From Closterium sp. Naga37s-1 (taxonomy: Eukaryota; Streptophyta; Zygnematophyceae; Desmidiales; Closteriaceae), in assembly GCA_947471745.1 (NCBI GenBank), contig CANJKZ010000724.1:4011501-4075500 (forward strand): DNA of 64,000 nt, read 5' to 3'. The notes under the pieces were generated by a model. It searched no databases, had not been told where the DNA came from, and saw only the letters and a program-made list of their open reading frames with translations. Made by a program: the position numbers and the translations under genes. Positions 43,894 to 53,200 of this stretch are shown here, in pieces. The first letter of the stretch is position 1. Each line of letters begins with the position of its first letter.

Positions 43894-46060
43894 ATGGACG
43901 CATTAGACGGCCATGTGTTGCTCCGCGTGGCCGACGCAACCGGCGATCTTCTTCCCACCATCGCCCGTCTCGCCTCGCTCTCCCGCGCCTTCGCGCGTGT
44001 CTCCCGCGATGAGCTCTGGCCGCTTTACTGCCTCTCGCGCGCCGCGCGTACCGACGAGGGCGAGGCGGCGGCGGTGGTTGCGCGCCTTGTGCGCGAGGCG
44101 GGCAGCACCGACGCCCCGCGCAACGCGGCGAGCAGTCTGGCGCGGTGCGTGAGCGCGTGCCCGGGCATGGCGCACGCGTGCTCCGCCGCGCTGGGAGTGG
44201 ATGCGCCGAGGCCGCCGCCAGTGCCGCGGGTGGGGGGTTCAGCTACAGGGGCGGATGCAGCACGCGGGGAAGCGGATGGGGTAGAGGGAAGCGCGGCGGG
44301 GGGAAGATGCGAAAACGGGTTGAGGGGGGGCGGTGTAGGAGGCAACGAGGGGGTTGAGGAGGGTACGCGGGCAGAGCGTGAGAGAGGTGCGGGGGGAGGC
44401 GCGGGGGAGGTCATGCGCAGTGAGGCAGCAGGCGGAGGCAACCGCGGTACTAGCGCGAGTGGCAGTGAGCGCGGTGGAGAACGGGATGCTCCCACTGATA
44501 CCCCTCACACCAATCCCTCTCTGCCCACCGCATCCGCTGCTTCTCCTCCTCCAGTCGCCCCTCATCTCGACGACCTCTGCTCCCTCTGCTCCGACCTCGC
44601 CCCTCAGCTCTTCCGCCCCGAGTGCTTCCTCCCCGCCCCTTCCTTCCTCCTATCACCTCCTCCTGGCTTCACTCCTCCGCGCACCTCTCTCCCACCCGCC
44701 ACCACCTCCACTCCCTCCCTGCCGCCATGCTCCTCATTGGGAGAGGAACAGGCAGCGGAGGATGAAGGGGGAGTGAGGCGGGACGGAAGGGCGGAAGAAG
44801 TAACGCTGGGAGAAGTTGGGGGAGGAGAAGTTGGGGAGGGAGAAGTGGGGGAGGGAGAAGTGAGGGAGGGAGAAATGGGGGAGGGAGAAGTGGGGGAGGG
44901 AGAATTGGGGAAGCGAGAAGTGGGGGAGGGAGAAATAAGGGAAAGCAAAGCGGGGGAGGGAGAAGTGGGGGAGAGAGAAGTGGGAAAGGGAGAAGTGGGG
45001 GAGGGTGCAGCTGTGGTGATGCGGACAAGGGGGTGTGGGGCGCATTGGAGGGGGATGGATCACTGCTGTGTGGTGCGGGGAGCAATTGCAGGGTTCAGGC
45101 AGTCACGGTGAGCAATGGTGATTGTGGGTGGGTGTGTGGCCTGGCTGTGAGGGCTTGTGTGGTGAGTGTTGCCATGTCAGCTGCGCCTGTCATTGTCACT
45201 CACTGCCTCTAACCGCCTAATTATGTATAGTGAATAGTGCCGCACAACTCCCTCCTCAGTGCGTCCACCCATGGCTCTTCTCCAGATTCCGCTGGCTGCT
45301 GCAAGGCCAGCCGTTTGCCCAGGGCATGTGCCCCTTCTGCCATGGCCAGGTGTGTCACCAGCACCCATGCCATGCCATGCCATGCCATGCCATGCCATGC
45401 CATGCCGTGCCGCCCTGCCCTGTCCTGGTACCCTGCCATGCCATGCCGGACACCTCTGTTGCCACTGGAGGGCCGGTATTGGGAGTATAGGCATGGACCC
45501 CATGATGGGCTTTCCAGCCTGCAGTGCCCCCGTGTCCACCCTCCTTAACGTGCCATGTGCGTTGATGGCAGGCGTGGAACGCCACTGCTCTGCTGCAACC
45601 TGCCGCTCACACTGTGCTGGGCTGTGCTGAGGGCGATGTGTGCTGCTTTATCTGCACCCAGGTGTGTGGCGTGCCCTCACTCGTGCCTCACACCATCCGA
45701 TAACGACCTTCAATACACCTTCCTTTCTGTGCCTTACTTTAAATAGTGTGTTCATTCTCTGACGCATGGTCTTCTTCTCTCCTACATTTCATTATTTATG
45801 GACAGGGTCACTTGTTTGGTTTGTACAAGTCACGGCGCTCCGCCTTTGATGGCATGGAGGACTGGGATGACTTGCTGGATGACATGGACGACGATGACGT
45901 GGATTTTGATGACATGTTTGACGATTACATGGACGGCAATGACATGGACGACGGTGTCGTGGAGGATGAATATGGCGATTATGACGCATTTGAAGATGCC
46001 TTCGACGATTACAGAGAGATGATAGTAGAGGAATTTGAAAACGAGCCGGATTGGTTCTAG
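43894..46060 (+). CDS. F-box-like protein with Cys motifs and acidic tail (4 exons)
   Basis: Exons 43894-45107, 45238-45349, 45572-45661 and 45806-46060 join in frame to about 556 residues. The N-terminus (LDGHVLLRVADATGDLLPTI, ARLASLSRAFARVSRDELWP) fits an F-box, the Skp1-binding helix bundle of SCF ubiquitin ligases. A long, weakly constrained Gly/Glu/Pro-rich middle includes a 15-bp coding minisatellite (GEGEV repeats). The conserved-looking C-terminal part is spread over exons 2-4: CVHPWLFSRFRWLLQG, CPFCHGQAWNATALL, GCAEGDVCCFICTQGHLFGL, then an Asp/Glu-rich tail ending EFENEPDWF. The paired Cys motifs could bind metal. Substrate adaptor for ubiquitination is inferred; the family is not identified. 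The exon 1 to 2 junction is the least certain because several acceptors lie close together. Confidence 0.65.
44810..45010 (+). repeat. 15-bp coding minisatellite in the F-box gene
   Basis: About 12 copies of GGGGAGGGAGAAGTG, coding GEGEV with variants (REGEM, GKREV). The unit length is a multiple of three, so copy number can change without frame loss. Confidence 0.85.
45361..45407 (+). repeat. (CCATG)n microsatellite in F-box intron 2
   Basis: About eight copies of CATGC/CCATG in the intron after exon 2. It is not coding in the gene model above. Confidence 0.8.
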
Positions 46061-47242
46061 ATGTGTGAAACATATGAATAGCACATGCATACACCACATT
46101 CAGGGCCTCAGATTTCAGGAATTTTACCCTGATTTCCTGAAGTTTGACCCCAGTTTTTTTTTGTGACCCTGATCTATCAGCCTTTTTCTTTTTACAACCC
46201 TGATGAATCAGTGTTTTATGTTTCCAAGGACTGATTTTCCAGTGTTTCCTGTTTGACGACACTGACGAATCAGTGTTGTATCGGAGACGACCCTGAAACC
46301 AAAAACTCCGTGATGCTCGCTGTTTTGTGCGCCGTCATCATTCATGTACCCACCCTGCACCGACACCACCATGCGGCTCGCCCAGATACAGCTGAACGGG
46401 GTATTTCGTGCTGGGTAGGCAAAACGGCGCAAAGAGATTGGCTGTCCAAGCTGATCCAAACGGCGCAAAGAGATTCGCTTTTTTTAAGTTATTTTAATTG
46501 TGGCTGTAGATTCACTGATCAGTGTTTTCTTACAAGGCACCCTGTTTGATCAGTGTTTCTTTTTCAACAACCCTGAGAAATCAGTGTTTCTCCACAGGCA
46601 ACCCTGATGATCAGTGTTACAGCCCCAAGGGACCCTGAGCAGGCCCTCAGAAGTCAGCGAAAAAAAGGCTGATTAGGGGTAAAAAGGCTGTGATTTCAGT
46701 GGTGGGAGAATAGTGGGGCTGTTGTGGCAGCTTTTTTTTAAGTGTGTTTGCTGAAATTTCAGGGTTTTTAAATCTGTATGTGCTGAAATATCAGCTTTTT
46801 TCCTGTCGTGTACGCTGTCTCATCAGAGTTGTAACGAAGGGGTTGGCTGAAATCCCTGTAATGGAGATTAGCGTAGGTGCCCTGAATTCCGGATGTCTAG
46901 GTACACCGGTTCGACCGTCCCTCCGTCAATCACGCCGAAATGGCAAGATTCCTTGCCAACGCATTCGGGAATGGTCATTCACGAACTTTCACTCCACTGC
47001 TGTCTTCTCGCGAAGGTATCTTGGCTCAAGGATACGGTAGAGATTCTTCTTTCCTGTACCAACTGTAGATGAAACCCCCACTGGTCGCAGACCGTCCGCT
47101 TCTTTCTCACCCACCTGGATCTTCACTCCCTTCACCTTCGCTTTTCTCGCTCTGAGCATCTCCCCACTCTCGGCGCCTGCATCGCTCGCAGCAGCCCCTC
47201 CCTCTCGTCCCTCCACTTGGAGATGCAAGGCACTTGTACTGG

Positions 47243-47286
47243 ACACCTGTAGAGTAGAAGTGGTTCTTCTTCTACTCTACAGGTGT
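47243..47286. repeat. Perfect 18-bp hairpin inside the hAT-like element
   Basis: ACACCTGTAGAGTAGAAG (47243-47260) is followed by an 8-nt loop (TGGTTCTT) and its exact reverse complement (47269-47286). The stem lies at the border between the cargo and the first copy of the internal repeated block. Confidence 0.85.
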
Positions 47287-48060
47287 ATTTCTCGCCTAGC
47301 GTCATTCCCTCATCGCGCAGCCTCACCTTCCCCTCGCTGCGCCACGCTTCCATTTCCCCCCGTCGCCATGGCGCCGTGCGGGCCGCGTTCGCCAGCGAAG
47401 CTGGCGTCGCAGCTGGTCGTCGCTGTACGATGATCCGTGAGTCCGTGAGCTGCACTTCTCGTTCGTGCATATTCCTTGACGGGAATACCCACTCCTTTTC
47501 AGCCCGTGAGCTCAGCTCAGCAGCAACGCCATCTTAGTAGGTACGAATCTACAGACATTTGTTTCTCGTTACTCCTCATCGCCCCCCGCATTTGGTTCCC
47601 TCGCTTCCGTTTGATCAGGCTGAGACGGAGAGAGTGAGCTGAGAGGGAGATAGTTAGCTGCGTGGGAGAGGGAGTTGCGAGGGATAGAGGGAACCGCGAT
47701 TCCGCTTTCACTCCCTCGTGCTTCCCGTATTCCTCCCCGTATTTTCTCCACCCGCATCCCTCTGCAGCTCTCCTCTGCAGCCCATCAGTGCGGCAGCAAC
47801 ACACCAGTATGCCCAATAGGTAAGTACGATTTAGGATAGAGATATTTCTTTTCTGCTCCCTTTCCTTTCCCCTCGCAGAGCCAAACTTCCGCGTCGTTCC
47901 CTGCAGCCTCCAGTCGTCCCGCATTCCCCTCGTCGCGCAGCCTCGCCTTCCCCTCGCCTCGCCGATTGTCTCTTTCCCCCGTCGCCATGGTGCCTCACGG
48001 GCCGCGGTCTGCCCGTGAAGCTAGCATGGCGGCGGTCGTCGCTGGCCGCGGCGCTCTCTT
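47285..48060 (+). repeat. Two related GC-rich blocks in the hAT-like element
   Basis: Blocks near 47285-47430 and 47880-48060 share CTCGTCGCGCAGCCTC-like, CTTCCCCTCGC and CCCGTCGCCATGG words in the same order, and both follow with GCGGGCCGC-type sequence. Each begins a short open reading with MAPCGPR or MVPHGPR. They look like a duplicated fragment of a host gene start, captured by the element. Confidence 0.5.
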
Positions 48061-48063
48061 TAG

Positions 48064-48122
48064 GCTCTAGTGATAGTGAAGAGGGTGATGATGATGAAGA
48101 GGATGAGGATATGTTTAATTAG
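48064..48122 (+). pseudogene. Possible last exon of a hAT transposase (acidic tail)
   Basis: After a plausible acceptor (TCTCTTTAG) the frame reads SSDSEEGDDDEEDEDMFN and a stop, followed about 40 bp later by AT-rich 3' UTR-like sequence. Acidic C-terminal tails are common in nuclear transposases, but there is too little sequence to prove it. Confidence 0.25.
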
Positions 48123-48381
48123 ATTTCCTGTAAACGTTTGTTATATCAATGCAGAACTTGTTTGAAATGGTTCAGTCTTCACCAAATAGTGACGCTGATC
48201 GTTCAGTTTTTTTTTTAATATACACCCTGAAAAGTCAGTTTTTTTTTAAACAACAACACTGACAGATCAGCCATGAACACACTCCTAAGGTTGACCAGTC
48301 AGCCTACGCCAAAACGAATCTGAGGCCCTGACCCTGAGTGCTCAGGGTCACCCAAAACGAATCTGAGGCCCTGACCACATT

Positions 48382-48639
48382 TGTGCACCGGGTACTTCAG
48401 AGTAATGATGACGATATTGGTATAATAGCACATGTTACGGAACGAGATGGAATTATTGTGATGGGATAAAAAATAGCCTAAGGATCATGTAGAGTTTAGT
48501 ATGCGTAACTCCGAATGCCAGTGCTGGTTGATTGTGAGAAGAATTGATACGGTAATATTGAAAAGATACTGGTCAATATATTGATAATATAGTTTAGTAA
48601 AGTACATTATCGATGATGGTGCATATTCACGAACTGTGC
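48382..48639. other. Short AT-rich intergenic stretch
   Basis: No gene, repeat or signal was recognised. The sequence is AT-rich compared with the neighbouring host genes. Confidence 0.5.
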
Positions 48640-49167
48640 TATCGTGATCTCCCGGTTAGAAGACCCGGGGGGTCTTCTCCTAAATGTGATCAAAATGGGT
48701 TGTGGGGTCTTTTCTGATGGCATAGAGTGCATCAGACCCCTGGACATTTATAAATCACAAAAAAATGGATTGTTAAGACTGTCAAGATAGCAAGCAGGAA
48801 TGGTTGCATTGAATGAAATGTGGGTACAAGTACTAACCCTAACTTCGGGTTGTACCCCATATGGGCTACCCCACTATAGCCTACACAGAACTAACACATA
48901 TATAGTTTGATACACCCCCATAGGCCAGTCAAGAAAAGCAAAGCAAAACAAACTCGGGGTGGATCACAACGTCACCACACACTCGAGCACAAGCAAAGGG
49001 GCCACAAGGCCAGTTCACATGCAGAGGTATATATGCAACAACAACAGTACAGTGATCACTACCTAGCAAGAGTAAACATGCAGGTATACATATATAGATC
49101 ACAGTACAACCAGAGTCTACAGCAACTGAGAAAACGTTGGCACCAGGCCTAGAGCAGTGCAGAAGCG

Positions 49168-50189
49168 CTAATGATCACCAGCCGGAAGGGCCTTGGTGAA
49201 CACATCAGCAGTGTTGGCCCGGGTGGGCACGTGAGCGACACGAAACTGACCACGCTGCTGCAACTCTCGAGCAAGGAAGTAACGCAGAGCGATGTGCTTC
49301 GTTCTGTGCTCCAGTCTGTGGTCCTGACACAAGGCAATGGCAGCCTTGTTGTCGACGTACAGAACTGGAGGAGAACGAGGCCTCTCTCCCAAGTCGGTCA
49401 GCAGGTAGGTAAGCCAGCGTAACTCCTGTGCAGCAATGGCTGTGGCGTAGATCTCAGCCTCACAACTGGAGCTGAGAACAGAAGACGAGCGTGTAGACCG
49501 CCAAGAAACAGAGCCAGAGCCAAGACTGAAGGTGTAACCCTGTGACGACCGCTGCGTAGCCAGGTCGTCAACCCAAGAAGCGTCCGAGTGCCCAGTGAGG
49601 ACAACGTCGCCCCGTCCTCCAAGCACGAGCCCCATGCCCGATGTACTGCACAAGTAGCGCAGTACCCTCTTAGCAGCATCCATGTGCACCTTTCGGTGCC
49701 TACCAGGAGCCACGTAGCGAGCCAGAAGGCCAAGAGGGTACGCAAGGTCAGGACGAGTGCAGGTCATCAGGTACATGGGCAGCCCACTAGCTCTGGGTAA
49801 GGACCACTCGGCTCTACGGACTCGTCCGAAGGTGGAGCTGAGAGCGAGTAGCCTGTAGCCAGAGGAGTGGCCTGTGCCGAGGACCAGGTGAAGCAGAAGC
49901 GCTGAAGGACCTGCTGCACCATGTGTGACTGAGTCAATGTGATGGTGCGGCGTGCTCTGTCCCGGGTGATCTGCAAGCCAAGGTAACTGCGCAGCTCACC
50001 CAGGTCTGTGCACGTGTGTCTCTTCTGCAGCTCCGACTTCACCAGGGCGAAAGCCTCAGTGTCAGCAGTGGCAAAGACCAAGTCGTCGACGTACACGAGG
50101 ATGTAGAACGGCGGCAGCGAAGTGTCGGTGCGCAGAAACAGCGACGGGTCAGCAGTCGACGGAGCAAACGCAAGAGCCGCAAGTGTCAT
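49168..50189 (-). pseudogene. Copia D: end of reverse transcriptase and RNase H
   Basis: Contains the catalytic YVDDLVFATAD, then LGELRSYLGLQITRDR, and RNase H landmarks TGHSDASWVDDLATQRSSQG, SCEAEIYATAIAAQELRW and ANTADVFTKAL. It is very similar to the matching segment of C. Confidence 0.8.
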
Positions 50190-50255
50190 CCTCAGTGTGT
50201 CGTGCCACTCACGTGGCGCCTGGTGGAGACCGTAGACCGGCCGCCGGAGGCTCCA

Positions 50256-53200
50256 CTAGGTACCAGGAGGGAACGACCCAGTGAAGCCAGGCGGGCGGCG
50301 CAGCCAGATCTCCTCGTGCAGGCTGCCCTGTAAGAAAGCTGTGCTGAAGTCAAGAGAGTGAAGCTCGTAGTCACGCTGAGCGGCAACGTGCAGCAGCACC
50401 CGAAGAGTGGTCATCTTCGGGGTGGGGGAGAAGGTCTGGAAGAAGTCAATTCCCTCTCGCTGACTGAAACCTTGAGCAACGTAACGAGCCTTGAAGACAG
50501 GCGGAGAACCTGGCGGCCGCTTCACCCTGAAAATCCACATGCCATCGACGATGTTTGCCCCAGGAGGGGGAACCTCGTCAATGTAAGTGCATGTGGACTT
50601 CCAGGATGCCATCTCTGCGTCCATGGCTGTCTGCCACTGAGAGGAGTACTCACCCGCGATCGCCTCAGCGTAAGAGCGCGGGGTCGGGATGTCTGGAGCA
50701 TCCGGGTCTCCCTCAGGGGCAAGTAGCATGGCCACGAGATGAGGCGCAACGGCTGCAAGACACTCAAGGTCCTCCTGCCTGTCCTCAAGGACGTCCGTGC
50801 CAAGAGCACACTCACCCCCGACGGACGGAGGACAGACAGGCTCAGACTCAGCAACAAGACTAGCGGCGTAGTCTAGACGAGAGGCAGCAGCAAAGTCAAC
50901 AAGCTCAGCGACGAAGGCAGACGCAGCCGCAAACTCAAACGACGGGTCAGTGACAACAGTGGCTAGCAGACGTGTGACAGTAGGGTGCTCAGCACGAAAC
51001 CGGTCAGTCTCAGGGTCAGCAACGACAGGCAGAGAAGACGCAAGAGGAGACGGCAGAGGAACACGCTGCGGAGCAGCGGACGGACGCAGAGCCATGAGGT
51101 GTGTGCCGGGGACAGTCGGCGGACGCAGACGAGGAACACGACGACCAGTGCAGACAGGCGAGACAGGACGCGGCGCAGGCTCACGACGCTCAGCAAGACC
51201 TCCTGGCTGCTCAGTGTAAGGAGAAGGAGCAGGTAGCGGTGAGCCAGGCTGTAACGGAAGACCAATAGACGACGGGAGGCAGAGAACCTGGTGAAGCACG
51301 GAGTCAGGCGGTGGCAGAGACGACGGAGACGGCGGAGCAAAGAACAGTCGTGGCTGCGCAGCGCCACCAGCACCCGCAGCGCCACCAGCACCAGCAGCTC
51401 CAGCACCACCAGCAGCTCCAGAACCTCCAGCTCCAGCACCTCCAGCAGCAGCACCTCCAGCTCTAGTTACTCCAGCAGCAGCACCTCCAGCTCCAGCGCC
51501 TCCAGCAGCTCCAGAACCTCCAGCTCCAGCGACTCCAGCAGCAGCACCTCCAGCTCCAACGCCTCCAGCAGCAGGACCTACAGCTCCAGGGACTCCAGCA
51601 GCAGTACCTCCAGCTCCAGCGCCTCCAGCAGCTCCAGAACCTCCAGCTCCAGCGCCACCAGTAGCAGCACCCCCAGAACCGGCACCTCCAGCCTCACGGT
51701 CCCCAACTCCAGGGTCGACAGGACCAGCGCCAGGGCCTCCAGCAGCAGCACCCCCAGAAACGGCACCTCCAGCTCCAGGGTCTCCAACTCCAGGGTCAAC
51801 AGCACCAGCTCCAGGGCCTTCAGCCCCAGTACCTCCAGCAGCAGCACCCCCAGAGCCGACACCTCCAGCTCTAAGAGCAGGTGCAGACCCGGCAGCTCCA
51901 GTACCTCCAGTACGAGCACCTCCAGGACTAGAGACACCAGCACTCCTAGCGCCTCCACGACAAGCAGCTCCAGCAGCACGACTCCTCAAGCGGGTACGCG
52001 ATGCAAGCCACTCCCGTGCCTGCTGTAGTGAGACAGGCCCGCGTCGTGAAACGAGACCCAGAGGAACGCCAGCAGACTCAGCACCCCCAGCTCCAGGGTC
52101 GACAGCACCAGCTCCAGGGCCTCCAGCCCCAGTACCTCCAGCCGCAGCACCCCCAGAACCGGCACCTCCAGCTCCAGGGTCTCCAACTCCAGGGTCGACA
52201 GCACCAGCTCCAGGGCCTCCAGCCCCAGTACCTCCAGCAGCAGCACCCCCGGAACCGACACCTCCAGCTCCAGGAGCAGCACTAGTCCCGACAGCTCCAG
52301 TACCTCCAGTACGAGCACTTCCAGGACCAGAGACACCAGCACTCCCAGCGCCTCCACGACAAGCAGCTCCAGCAGCACGACTCCGCAGGCGGGTACGCGA
52401 CGCAAGCCACCCTCGTGCCTGCTGTGGTGAGACAGGCCCGCGTCGTGAAACGGGACCCAAAGGAACGCAAGCAGACTCAGCACCCCCAGGCTCTGCACCC
52501 CCCGGCACCTCACGGACGGGCTCAGCACCCCTAGACTCCGCAGCCGCAGGCTCAGCACCCCCAGGCTCCGCACTCCCCAGCACCTCACGCGCAGGCTCAG
52601 CACCCTCAGAAGCAGCACCCCCAGCAGTACCTCCCGCAGCAGCACCTGAGTCGCTAGTGACCTCTACAGGCTCAGCCAAGGGGGGCGGGTCTACCTGAGA
52701 CACACCTGAAGGAGCAGGACCCTGAGGCGGGAGGGGGTCTACCGGAGGGGGACCTGGAGCGAGGAAAAGCGGCGGGGGAGGGAGAGGGGCAGTGCGGTAG
52801 GGGAATAGACGGTAGAAAGGAACCGACTCGTCAAAGGTGACGTCCTGAGAGGGGAAGACACGACGTGAGGTGGGGTGGTAAAACTGCCAGCCAGACGCGT
52901 CAGGGACAAAGCCAAGGAAGATACAAGGAATGGTGCGGGAGGAGAGCTTGTCTGCAGACGTATCACGGACAAGGGCACGAGCACCCCAGACCCGGAAACG
53001 CGACGCATCGCCAACCTCCCCCGTCCAACGTAGTGTGGGCGAGGTCTCCGGTAAGGAGACACGGGGCCAGAGGTTGAGCTGCTGCGCGGCGTACCGGACC
53101 GCAAACGGCCAAAGAAAATGGGGAGCCGCCGCATGAATCAAGGAGGTACGAGCGACCTCCATGACTAAGCCAATGCGGCGCTCAGCAACCCCATTTTGCA

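Larger units (their letters stand above)
46101..48373 (+). mobile_element. hAT-like non-autonomous DNA transposon with genic cargo
   Basis: The termini are inverted repeats CAGGGCCTCAGATT and AATCTGAGGCCCTG, flanked by a perfect 8-bp duplication ACCACATT (46093-46100, 48374-48381). CAGGG termini with 8-bp duplications are hallmarks of hAT elements. Both subterminal zones (46120-46680, 48180-48370) are packed with degenerate CCTGATNAATCAGTGTT words, like hAT transposase-binding repeats. The middle (46880-48060) is GC-rich, contains two related blocks (about 47285-47430 and 47880-48060) and a perfect hairpin. A short acidic reading near the right end may be the tail of a transposase gene. No intact transposase is present. 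Confidence 0.8.

Noticed and set aside
45792-46262. Minus-strand His/Arg-rich frame opposite the F-box gene tail
   Set aside because: It is the complement of the Asp-coding GAC/GAT run and has no motif of its own.
46093-48381. Mutator or Harbinger origin for the 46.1-48.4 kb element
   Set aside because: The target duplication is 8 bp and the ends begin CAGGG, which fits hAT; Mutator would give about 9-11 bp and Harbinger 3 bp.
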